Below, piece after piece: positions 31,446 to 39,600 of a DNA stretch of 43,007 bases. Position 1 is the first letter of the stretch. The number at the start of each line of letters is the position of its first letter. Below the pieces are notes generated by a model that did no database searches, was not told where the DNA came from, and worked only from the letters and a program-made list of their open reading frames with translations. Origin of the DNA: JAAAOZ01 sp964496595 (GTDB lineage Bacteria; Chloroflexota; Anaerolineae; B4-G1; SLSP01); assembly GCA_964496595.1 (NCBI GenBank), contig CAZCAI010000015.1, positions 1 to 43,007 of the forward strand, in the 5' to 3' direction. The translations under genes and the position numbers were made by a program.

Positions 31446-32933
31446 TCAGCTCACATCCGTATCTCGGACGGTGTGCACCTTAACCATGTTGGTCACGCCG
31501 TGTACCTCGAAGGGAATCCCCGCCGTCAAAATGACGTTGCTCCCCACATCGGCGAAATTCCGCTCCACCGCCGATTGCACCATCATCTGGATCATCTGAT
31601 CGGTGTCGTTGAAGGCGCCGACCAGCGCGGGGACGACCCCCCAGATCAACTGCATCCGGCGGGCGGTCTCCACAAAGGGCGTGACGCCCAACAGCGGCAC
31701 GCGGGGACGATGGCGCGCGACGGTGCGCGCTGTGCGCCCGGACTCCGTCGAGGAGAGGATCGCGGTCGCGTGGGCGGCTTTCGCGATTACGACGGTGGCC
31801 CGGCTGATGGCGCTGGAGATCATCACCGCGTTGGACATCTCCTCCGTCGTCACGTCGATGTCTAAGAGGTGGTTGTAGGGAAACTCATCGGACTTCTCGA
31901 CGTTAGCCGCGATCTTCGCCATCATCCGCACGGCCTCGATGGGATATTTGCCAATCGAGGTCTCGCCGGAGAGCATCACCGCGTCGCTGCCATCTAAGAT
32001 CGCGTTGGCGACGTCGGAGGCCTCCGCGCGCGTCGGGCGTGGCATGTCGATCATCGACTGGAGCATCTGGGTGGCCGTGATGACCGGCTTGCCCAGGAGA
32101 TTGGAGAGCTTGATGATCTTTTTCTGTACCAGCGGCACCTGCTCCGGCGAAATCTCGACGCCTAGATCCCCCCGCGCGACCATCACCGCGTCGGCGGCCT
32201 GGACAATGGCCTCCAACTCTATCAATGCCTCCGGCTTTTCGATCTTGGCGACGAGCGCCGGGATCTGATGCGGGTTCTCGCCGACCTTCCGTTCGCCACT
32301 GGCGTCTGCGCGATCCAGCAGATACTCGCGCAATTGGGTGATATCGCTGGCGTGACGCACAAACGAGAGCGCCAGGTAATCCAGGCCCAGTCCCAGCGCG
32401 TGCGTCGCGTCCGCGCAATCCTTCTCCGTCATCGCTGGGATCTTTAGCTTCACGTTGGGCAGATTGACGCCCTTGTTGGAGGTCAAAAGGCCGCCCAACC
32501 GGACGCGACAGCGCAGTTCCGGCGGGGAGATGGTCTCCGCTTCCAACTCCAGCGTCCCATCATCCAACAGAATGCGATCTCCCGGCTCAACGTCGGAGAT
32601 GATCTCTGGATGAGGGAACGGGATGTCGCGATGGGGATCTTTCACCTCGCCGGCGGTCAGGATGATCTCCGCGCCATTTTCGAGCTTTACGCCTTCCTCC
32701 GGCAGATCCCCGACGCGGATCTTCGGCCCCTGGAGATCGCCCATCAAGGCGACGTATTGACCTTCTTCCTCGGCGACCTGCCGCACCATCTCCGCCGTCC
32801 GGCGTTTGCCCGCGTGCGTGCCGTGCGAATAATTCAGGCGCGCCACAGTCATCCCGGCGCGGATCATCGCGCGGATAATATCCGGGGAATCGGTTGCGGG
32901 GCCAAGCGTGCAGACAATTTTTGTCAGTGGCAT
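31446..32933 (-). CDS. pyk: Pyruvate kinase
   Basis: 495 aa with AAAGGAGG ahead of the ATG. The (beta/alpha)8 barrel with its B-domain insertion is clear: 'TKIVCTLGPATDSPDIIRAMI', 'ARLNYSHGTHA', 'DLQGPKIRVG', 'VAKIEKPEAL' with the catalytic Lys, 'MVARGDLGVEI', and 'VITATQMLQSMI' followed by 'RPTRAEASDVANAILDGSDAVMLSGETS'. The C-terminal allosteric domain ends 'VHTVRD'. It catalyses phosphoenolpyruvate + ADP to pyruvate + ATP in glycolysis. Two small variations from textbook motifs: Gln for Glu in MLxSMI and Tyr-Ser-His instead of Phe-Ser-His in the first substrate loop. No extra C-terminal PEP-utiliser domain. It is monocistronic. Confidence 0.97.
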   Translation of the reverse strand: MPLTKIVCTLGPATDSPDIIRAMIRAGMTVARLNYSHGTHAGKRRTAEMVRQVAEEEGQYVALMGDLQGPKIRVGDLPEEGVKLENGAEIILTAGEVKDPHRDIPFPHPEIISDVEPGDRILLDDGTLELEAETISPPELRCRVRLGGLLTSNKGVNLPNVKLKIPAMTEKDCADATHALGLGLDYLALSFVRHASDITQLREYLLDRADASGERKVGENPHQIPALVAKIEKPEALIELEAIVQAADAVMVARGDLGVEISPEQVPLVQKKIIKLSNLLGKPVITATQMLQSMIDMPRPTRAEASDVANAILDGSDAVMLSGETSIGKYPIEAVRMMAKIAANVEKSDEFPYNHLLDIDVTTEEMSNAVMISSAISRATVVIAKAAHATAILSSTESGRTARTVARHRPRVPLLGVTPFVETARRMQLIWGVVPALVGAFNDTDQMIQMMVQSAVERNFADVGSNVILTAGIPFEVHGVTNMVKVHTVRDTDVS

Positions 32934-33210
32934 ACTTCCTCCTTTGGATTACAGATTCTCAATTGGGGAACTTTATAAATATGGTACAATGACGCAGCGA
33001 TATGAGATTGTTCATCCGCTTGCCGTAAAGTTATTATTGAGGTGTGTTGAGTTTAGGGGAGTGCTCACAATACGTATTGCGTAAAACGTATTACGTAGCA
33101 CGTTAGCTAACCAGGATAAAATACACCCGTTTGTCGAATATACGGCAGAGGGATCACATCATCACAGAGATTTTAGCATCATTTAGAAGAAATGGCTAAT
33201 CAAGTTTACG
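32934..33210. other. Intergenic spacer between pyk and the nitroreductase gene
   Basis: No coding region. It holds a possible rightward promoter (TTGGGG 32963-32968, 16 bp, TACAAT 32985-32990, weak) that would transcribe the candidate structured RNA at 33211, and five heptamers at 33069-33103 (AATACGT, ATTGCGT, AAAACGT, ATTACGT, AGCACGT). The pyk promoter must also lie here on the minus strand but no convincing pair was found. Confidence 0.45.
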
Positions 33211-33309
33211 CCCCTTGCGAAGGTTCCACGAGGATTTTCCAAGATAGAGCCACGTGGACTGTCGGAAAGGATGATAGAAACACGAGAAATCTGTAACCTT
33301 CACAAGGGG
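33211..33309 (+). ncRNA. Candidate structured leader RNA (99 nt, long closing stem)
   Basis: Two 15-nt arms (33211-33225 and 33295-33309) pair with one C/A mismatch: CCCCTTGCGAAGGTT with AACCTTCACAAGGGG. Stacked on this stem, CCACG (33226-33230) pairs with CGTGG (33253-33257), leaving about 37 nt for another arm, i.e. a possible three-way junction. It ends 34 bp before the nitroreductase start codon. There is no T-run after it, and none of the riboswitch consensus cores I know (TPP, FMN, cobalamin, SAM, glycine, fluoride, c-di-GMP) fits. It could be a cis-regulatory leader, a small RNA or a mobile hairpin. Strand is assigned from its position upstream of the rightward gene. Confidence 0.4.
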
Positions 33310-33343
33310 TGCCTGGCAATTAACCCAACAAGGAGAAGCCGTT

Positions 33344-34189
33344 ATGAACTTATACCAGGCGATTCTAAATCGCCGTTCGATTCGTCGTTATGCCAAGTCG
33401 CCGCTGGATAAAGAGACTCTGGCGGAGGTTGATCACATCACCGATCAGGCGCGCCCGTTGGTGACGGACAATCGTTGCCGGGTGATGCGACGCGACGTAG
33501 TCGATGGCGAGGATCTCACCGTCGCCATCGGCGGCTATGGCCACGTCGTCAGCCCGCCCCACTATCTCGTCCCCTACATCGTAGGCGATACGATGCCCTT
33601 GGCCGATTTGGGCTACCGGATGGAGCAGATGGCCGTGCAACTCGCGCGCTTGGGCATCGGCTCCTGCTTTATCGGGACGCTGGATCGCGAATCCAACCTG
33701 CGCGTGCGATTCCGCCTGCCGCGCGAAGCGCACACCGCCGCCATCCTGATCTTTGGACGCCCGGTACAGAACCTCGGCGGGCGCGCGGTCAACGCCATGA
33801 TCCGCCGCGCCACCGGCGGCGCCAATCGCCTGCCCGTGGAGGAGATTTTCTTCGATACCGATTTCGATCATCCCGCAAAGCCGCCCGCCAAGATCAAGAA
33901 GATCGTCCAGGCCGCGCGACAGGCCCCTTCGGCCTTGAACACCCAGCCCTGGCGCATCCTCTGGCGCGATGGCACGCTCTACCTCTACGTCCGGCGCGAT
34001 CATCCTAACTACGAGAAGGAAGATCCCCGCTATCGCTACGTCGATGGCGGCAATTGTATGGCCAACATCACCCTGGCGCTGGAGGCTTTGAATCTCGCCG
34101 GGGATTGGGAACGCTACGCGCCGACCCAACGCTTCCCCAAGCCGCCGGCTTCCCTGGAGCCGCTGGCGAAGTTGACGTTGAATGGATAG
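33344..34189 (+). CDS. Nitroreductase-family protein, TM1586-like
   Basis: 281 aa preceded by AAGGAGA. The start 'MNLYQAILNRRSIRRYAKSPLDKETLAEV' is the nitroreductase FMN-phosphate motif (Arg-Arg-Ser-Ile-Arg). The C-terminal half repeats the pattern with 'IKKIVQAARQAPSALNTQPWRILW', the second FMN-contact motif usually near residue 40 of normal nitroreductases. Long proteins of this sort match the 'putative TM nitroreductase' (TM1586-like) family, in which both halves form one flavin-binding fold. Function in the cell is unknown; reduction of nitro or quinone compounds with NAD(P)H is the family chemistry. The gene shares the last 8 nt region with an upstream-extended racemase frame, but the racemase start chosen is 28 bp further on. 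Confidence 0.85.
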   Translation: MNLYQAILNRRSIRRYAKSPLDKETLAEVDHITDQARPLVTDNRCRVMRRDVVDGEDLTVAIGGYGHVVSPPHYLVPYIVGDTMPLADLGYRMEQMAVQLARLGIGSCFIGTLDRESNLRVRFRLPREAHTAAILIFGRPVQNLGGRAVNAMIRRATGGANRLPVEEIFFDTDFDHPAKPPAKIKKIVQAARQAPSALNTQPWRILWRDGTLYLYVRRDHPNYEKEDPRYRYVDGGNCMANITLALEALNLAGDWERYAPTQRFPKPPASLEPLAKLTLNG

Positions 34190-34217
34190 TCATCACACAA
34201 AAAGGAGATCACGGACA

Positions 34218-34925
34218 ATGAAAACGATTGGCATCTTAGGCGGGATGAGTCCCGAATCGACCGTGGCCTACTACGAGTACATCACCCGCACCTACACCGA
34301 GCGCTTCGGCGATTACGGCTACCCGGAGGTCATCATCTACAGCGTCAGCTTCCAGCCCTACGTGGATTGGCCGAACGCCGGGCGGTGGGATCTGGTCGCG
34401 GCGGGGTTATCGGAGGCGGCGCGCAAGCTGGTGGCCGCCGGCGCGGATTTCGTGCTCATCGCCACCAACACGATGCACAAGGTCGTCGCGGAAGTGCGCG
34501 CGGCGGTCGATGTGCCGGTGCTCAGCCTGCTGGATGCTGTTGGCGAGGCGATTTTGGCCCAGGGGATTTCCACGGTCGGCCTGTTGGGCACGCGCTTCAC
34601 GATGGAAAAACCCTTCTATCGCGGCGCGCTGGCGGAACAGGGGATCACGGTACTCGTCCCGGAGGAGGCGGAGCGCGACGTCGTCCATCGCGTCATCTAC
34701 GACGAGTTGGTCGCGGGGAAGATTCGCGCGGCCTCCCGCGAGCAGTACACAGCCATCATCGAGGGGTTGGCCGCGTGCGGCGCCGAGGGCATCGTGCTGG
34801 GCTGCACGGAGATCCCGCTGCTGGTCCGGCCGGAGGATGTGAGCCTCCCGCTCTTCGATACGACCCAAATCCACGCCGAGGCGGCGCTGATCTACGCACT
34901 CAATCAGCAGGTGGAGCAGATTTAG
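34218..34925 (+). CDS. Aspartate/glutamate racemase-family protein with Thr/Cys active site (YgeA-like)
   Basis: 235 aa from the ATG at 34218, which has AAGGAG upstream; an in-frame ATG at 34182 overlaps the nitroreductase gene and has no ribosome-binding site. It opens with MKTIGILGGMSPESTVAYY, typical of amino-acid racemases of the aspartate racemase branch. The first catalytic position, Cys in PLP-independent Asp/Glu racemases, is Thr83 (IATNTMHK), while the second Cys is kept (Cys196 in VLGCTEIP). E. coli YgeA (an L-Asp/Glu racemase with an atypical Thr/Cys site) shows the same combination. Likely role: making or clearing D-amino acids, perhaps for the cell wall. Probably co-transcribed with the nitroreductase gene 28 bp upstream. 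Confidence 0.9.
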   Translation: MKTIGILGGMSPESTVAYYEYITRTYTERFGDYGYPEVIIYSVSFQPYVDWPNAGRWDLVAAGLSEAARKLVAAGADFVLIATNTMHKVVAEVRAAVDVPVLSLLDAVGEAILAQGISTVGLLGTRFTMEKPFYRGALAEQGITVLVPEEAERDVVHRVIYDELVAGKIRAASREQYTAIIEGLAACGAEGIVLGCTEIPLLVRPEDVSLPLFDTTQIHAEAALIYALNQQVEQI

Positions 34926-34937
34926 CAGATTCTATGC

Positions 34938-35157
34938 TTCCCGAAGGGGGATGGTTCATTTTCTAAGACAATTAGGTTTACACTCTGTCAGCGACTAAAG
35001 TCCCTTCGAGAGGCGCTGCGCGCCGGGCATCCTCCTTCGAGGATGCGATAGGCCGTCTGCGCAGGCAGACGGTTGGCCGTCAGGCCTTTCCAGGGTACTT
35101 CAGTGCCCGTAGAGGAAAAAAGTGTCAACCTATTTCCGAACCATCCCCCCGAAGGGG
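34938..35157. repeat. Hairpin-rich inverted-repeat element (about 220 bp)
   Basis: An outer imperfect inverted repeat (34938-34957 reading GGGGGATGGTTC near its inner end, and 35138-35157 reading GAACCATCCCCCC) encloses an inner pair, TAGGTTTACACT (34973-34984) and AGTGTCAACCTA (35121-35132), which match at 11 of 12 positions. Between them are strong hairpins: GCATCCTC-CTTC-GAGGATGC (35027-35046) and CCGTCTG/CAGACGG (35053-35072), plus shorter GC stems. No ORF and no target duplication are visible. It separates the racemase gene from rpmG and its terminator and may be a repeat family or a decayed mobile element. Confidence 0.7.
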
Positions 35158-35169
35158 ATAGAAAAGAAC

Positions 35170-35202
35170 GCGGCCCGATTCGATCACCTCGAATCGGGCC
35201 GC
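35170..35202 (-). terminator. Rho-independent terminator of rpmG
   Basis: A 14-bp perfect stem (35170-35183 with 35189-35202, GCGGCCCGATTCGA on the plus strand) and a 5-nt loop, followed in the minus direction by GTTCTTTTC. It lies 30 bp after the rpmG stop. Confidence 0.9.
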
Positions 35203-35232
35203 ACAATGTCAAACGGCGCTAAGCTTACGCGA

Positions 35233-35397
35233 TTATTTGGTTTCGCGATAGATCACGTGACGACGCACGAAAGGATCGTACTTCTTCAATTCCAAGCGCC
35301 CGCGGTCATTCTGGCGGTTCTTCTCTGTGTGATACATATGCCCGCTTTCCGTGCTCTTCATCTTGACTAAAATGCGAGGTCCTTTTTTCTTTGCCAT
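35233..35397 (-). CDS. rpmG: 50S ribosomal protein L33
   Basis: 54 aa on the minus strand from the ATG at 35397 (GAGGAGGATGGTGAG upstream) to TAA at 35233-35235. The protein begins MAKKKGPRILVKMKSTES and ends YDPFVRRHVIYRETK, a clear L33, a small protein of the large ribosomal subunit. It has no cysteines, so it is the zinc-independent (C-minus) form. It stands alone with its own consensus promoter and terminator, not next to secE/nusG as in many bacteria. Some Chloroflexota also carry a zinc-binding L33 elsewhere; this cannot be judged from the window. Confidence 0.97.
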   Translation of the reverse strand: MAKKKGPRILVKMKSTESGHMYHTEKNRQNDRGRLELKKYDPFVRRHVIYRETK

Positions 35398-35466
35398 ATC
35401 TCACCATCCTCCTCAAACTCAGTGACGCCCTATTGCGGCGCAACGATTTCCCAATAATTCCCTGAC

Positions 35467-35494
35467 ATTATAACTTCCTTGACCCATCTGTCAA
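35467..35494 (-). promoter_or_regulatory. Consensus sigma-70-type promoter of rpmG
   Basis: On the minus strand TTGACA (35489-35494), a 16-bp spacer and TATAAT (35467-35472) are both perfect hexamers, 69 bp ahead of the rpmG start. This is the best promoter in the window and suits a highly expressed ribosomal gene. Confidence 0.85.
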
Positions 35495-35549
35495 GCGTGG
35501 TACAACGTAATCAACAGCGAATTGAAAGACGAACGAAGTATTTGGTCTC

Positions 35550-35581
35550 TCGCCTATTCGTCTATTCGCCAATTCGCTGTT
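35550..35581. repeat. Degenerate 8-bp tandem-word array (inverted relative to 14766)
   Basis: Four octamers (TCGCCTAT, TCGTCTAT, TCGCCAAT, TCGCTGTT) between rpmG and the GT2 gene; in reverse complement they are the GGCGAATA-type words of 14766-14813. Confidence 0.7.
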
Positions 35582-35647
35582 GTGATTGGGGGAGCAGAAC
35601 TCCCCACCATCCATAAAAACTCAGAAAATCAGAAAGGACATCCTGTT

Positions 35648-36613
35648 ATGAAGAATCAGCCCGACCAACCGACGTTGGATATTTCCATCGTCCTGCCCGT
35701 CTACAACGAGGCAGGGAATCTCCAGACCTTCATTCCCGAACTCTCCGCCGCCCTCCAGGCGATGGATCGCAGTTATGAGATCATCGCGGTGGATGACGGC
35801 AGCACGGACAGCAGCATCGCGGTGCTGCGCCGCTTGAAAGCGGGCGAGCCGCACCTGCGCATCATCCGCTTCCGCCGCAACTTCGGGCAGACGGCGGGAT
35901 TCGCCGCCGGGTTCGACAAGGCGCGCGGCGCCTACGTTATCACGATGGACGCCGACGGCCAGAACGACCCGCGCGACATCGCTCGCCTTCTTGAGGTAGC
36001 AGAGAGCGGCAGCTACGACATCGTCAGCGGCTGGCGCAAGGATCGCAAGGAGCCGTTCCTTTCGCGCCGGCTGCCCTCGATGCTGGCCAACCGCCTGATC
36101 GCCCAATCCACCGGCGTAGAACTGCACGACTACGGCTGCTCTCTCAAGGTTTACCATTGGGAGGTGGCAAAGAACGTCCAACTCTACGGTGAACTTCACC
36201 GCTTCATCCCCGCGCTGGCCTCGCGCATTGGCGTGCGCGTCGCCGAGGCGCCGGTCAACGACCGCCCGCGCCAATACGGCCAATCGAAGTACACCATCAC
36301 CCGCACGATCCGCGTCCTGTTAGACCTGCTGACCGTCTCCTTTTTGCTCACCTACATGGGCCGCCCGATGCAGCTCTTCGGCCTGGCCGGCCTCGCCAGC
36401 GGCGGGATCGGTTTTCTGATGGGCCTCTACCTGACGCTGCTCAAGTTCATTACTGGCGCCGATATCGGCGACCGCCCGCTGCTCTCCTTAGCCATTCTGC
36501 TGATGATCTTGGGCGTGCAGTTCGTGGTGATGGGGCTGTTGGGCGAGCTGCTCATCCGCACCTACTACGAGGTGCAGGACAAGCATATCTACGTGATCCG
36601 CGCGGAGGAGTAG
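35648..36613 (+). CDS. GT2 polyprenyl-phosphate glycosyltransferase (DPM1/ArnC-like)
   Basis: 321 aa from the ATG at 35648 (AAAGGA upstream); the open frame begins earlier, inside the octamer repeat, so that extension is not credible. The GT-A domain shows 'DISIVLPVYNEAGNLQTFIPEL', 'IIAVDDGSTDSSIAVLRRL', 'MDADGQNDPRDIARLLE' (DxD-like metal site) and 'ERQYGQSKYTI'-type acceptor region (reads RQYGQSKYTITRT). Two C-terminal membrane segments follow (about 236-258 and 275-300). Such enzymes load a nucleotide sugar onto undecaprenyl phosphate on the inner membrane face. The next gene, 7 bp on, is a GT39-like enzyme that would consume this lipid-linked sugar, so the two make a plausible two-step glycosylation unit. 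Confidence 0.93.
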   Translation: MKNQPDQPTLDISIVLPVYNEAGNLQTFIPELSAALQAMDRSYEIIAVDDGSTDSSIAVLRRLKAGEPHLRIIRFRRNFGQTAGFAAGFDKARGAYVITMDADGQNDPRDIARLLEVAESGSYDIVSGWRKDRKEPFLSRRLPSMLANRLIAQSTGVELHDYGCSLKVYHWEVAKNVQLYGELHRFIPALASRIGVRVAEAPVNDRPRQYGQSKYTITRTIRVLLDLLTVSFLLTYMGRPMQLFGLAGLASGGIGFLMGLYLTLLKFITGADIGDRPLLSLAILLMILGVQFVVMGLLGELLIRTYYEVQDKHIYVIRAEE

Positions 36614-36620
36614 CGAACCC

Positions 36621-39600
36621 GTGCGTTCTTCGACCAGGGGATCAGCCCGGCGATGGCGCCTGAGCGCGGCGCTCTTTGTCGTCGCGATGCTGGTGCGCCT
36701 CGCCCCGATGGGCCGCTACGTCACGCCCGACGAGCCGATCTGGGTGTTGCGCGCCATGCGCTTTGGGGATGCTGTGGCCGCGGGCGACTGGGCCGCCATC
36801 CCGGAGACGGGCCATCCCGGCGTGACGACGATGGCCTTGGGCGCGCTGGGCGTGCGCCTCACCGCGTGGCGCCATCCCGCCGAGGCCGCCGCCCACCTGA
36901 CGTGGATTCACCAGATGGCCTGGCTGACGCCGGAGAACGGCGCGGCCTTCGCTCGCCTGACCTACTTCCTGCCCGCCGGCCGCCTGCTGGTGATGTTGAC
37001 GACCTCCTTAGCCTTGGTCGGCGCCTATCATCTGGCCCGGCCTCGATTGGGCGAGCGGCCCGCGCGGCTCCTCGCGCTCTTCATGGCTCTTGATCCATTC
37101 GGGGCCGGACACGCCGGCCTGCTCCACACCGACGCCCTCCAGGCTGCCTTCGCGCTGCTGGCGCTGCTGCTCGTCCTCCCCCGGCGCGCGGATGTCGCGG
37201 ATCTATCGATCCGCTCAGAGCCGGGGATAGGGCAAATCATCGGCGCGGCGCTCTGTCTGGCGCTCACCGGCTTGACCAAGACGCTCGGCCTGCTGATCGC
37301 GCCGGGCGCGGCGCTGACGCTTGTGCTGGCGGATCGTGGGCCGTGGCCGCGCCGCCTCCTGCGCGCCGCCGCCTTAGCCGCGCTGACGTTCCTCTGCTAC
37401 GCGCTCCTCTATCCGCCATCCTGGCGCGATCCGCGCAGCGCGCTCACCTTGCTGTTCGATGCCGCGGGCTACCACGAAGGCATCGGCCTGCGCGATGTCT
37501 TCTTTTTGGGCCAACTGACGCCCAATCCCGGTCCGCTCTTCTACCCGCTGGTGCTCCTCTTCCGCCTGACGCCGGCGGTGCTCGTCGGGCTGGGGCTGGC
37601 GTTGTTCCAAGCTTACAGGGATTTGACAATCCCCCTCGAGCATTTGAGGAGGCGGATGGCGTGGTTAGGACTGCCGGCGCTGCTCTACCTGGCGGCCATC
37701 ACCCTCCCCACCAAAAAGTTCGACCGCTACGCGCTGACGGCCATCCCGCCGTTGACCGCCATCGCGGCGCTGGCGTGGGCCGCCCGTCCCCGCCGCTGGC
37801 AGAGCGCGGCGGTTGCGGCTTTGCTCCTGACGTGGGCCATCGTCGCGCCGCTCCCGCTCACCAGCGCCGATCCGCTCGTGGGCGGGCCATGGCTCGCGCG
37901 CCGCCTCGTGCCGCTGGGCTGGGGCGAGGGGAGTGGCTTGGCCGCCGCGCAACTCTCACGGTTAGATGTGGAGACGCTCGCGACGAAAAACGTTCCCGGC
38001 GCCGCGCCCTTCTTCGCGGGGGAGACGCGCGCGTGGGCGGAAGGGCAGCTCCCTTGCGTGGAGGCCTTTATCGGCGATGAAATCCCCGCCTCGTTACAGG
38101 CTTTCTCGCAGCCGGTCGCGCGCATCCGCCTGGCGGGCCTGCACCTGACGACGGTGTACACCCAGGCCCTATCGCTGCCGCCGTCGCTGCCGCGCCCGTG
38201 GTTGAGCGCCGCGCCGATCCCCGGCCTGGAGGACGTTCACGTCCTACCACAGGACGATGACGCAGCGATTCGTGATCAGTTGGCGAGCCTTCTGGATGAC
38301 GCGCCGTCGTTTACGTGGATTCAAACGCCGGCCTGTGATCCGCTCGCGGACGCGCAACTTCGCACGCTCCTCGATCCGGTCGTCGTGTGTCGCGTCGCGC
38401 CGATCAACCTGCCCTTGGCCGTCGATATCTGCGAACTGACCGATCCACTGCCGGCTGCCGATGAACATCGCGCGCGCTTCGATGGCGCGTTGGATCTGCT
38501 GGCCGCTGCGCCGCCCGCGATGGGCCAGGCGCCCTCGGCGCTCACGCTGCCGCTGCGCTGGCGGCCCCAGTCGGCGCAGGGGCGTTTGAGCTATTACGTC
38601 GCATTGCACCACCAGGATCAAATCTGGGCGGCGGGCGGCGGCCTCTTAGTCGATGAGCGCATCTGGCCGACGACGGCGTGGGCGTCGGGCGCGGTCGTCG
38701 ATGGCGAGGTTTATCTGCCGTTGCCGCTGCACCTGCCGCCGGGGAGGTACATGCTCACGTTGAGCCTGGCCGAGGAGGCGGGCGGGCGCCTGGGTCTCTG
38801 GCATCCCGATGGGCGCTTTGGCGGCACGGCGCTCGAACTGGGCGCGGTGACCATCGCGCCGCCGCCCTATCCGGCGGAGAGCTTGCCGGATCTGCCGTTG
38901 GCGTTGGATGTGGAGATGTCCGGCTTGCGGTTGATCGGGGCGGATTTTGTGGATGTCGCAGAGCTACCAACGATCCGCTCTGAGCAGGGGGATAATCAAA
39001 TTTGGGCCGGGGCCGAGCTGCCCTTCCGCCTGGGGTGGGAGCGGGTGGGCGACGCAGCGCCGCCGACGCGCCTGCGGTGGGCCTTGCACTGCGCGGAGGG
39101 CGTCGAGGATGCGGGGGAAGTATCGCTGGCGCCCGGCGATCCAGGAACGTGGCCGCCGGGCCATCGCTACGTGACGCGCTACGCGGTCCGCATCGATCCG
39201 CGCGTGCCGGCGGGCGTCTGCTCGTTGCGCGTCGCGGCGGGGGATGGGCCGTTCGTCACACTGGGCGAGGTGACGATCCGCGCCCGCGAGCGGACGTTCG
39301 AGTTGCCGCGCGCGCCGCAGACGCCGCTCTCCGTCACGGCTATCGATGTCACGGGCGGCGAGCCGTTCGCTGCGCTGGTGGGGATCGATGCGCCTGCGAC
39401 GTTGACGCCGGGCGCATCCTTCACGACGACGCTTTATTGGCACGCGCAGGGATCGGCGCCGGGGGATGATTATAGCGTCTTCGTCCACGTCGTTGGGCCG
39501 GAGGGCGCGGCGTGGACGCAATCGGATGGGTGGCCGGCGCAGGGGAGCGCGCCGACCAGCTCGTGGGTGGCGGGGCAGGTCATCGAGGATGTGCATACGA

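Noticed and set aside
33211..33309. Known riboswitch, T-box or SRP RNA
   Set aside because: The conserved cores of the classes I know were checked by eye and none fits, so it is reported only as a candidate structured RNA.
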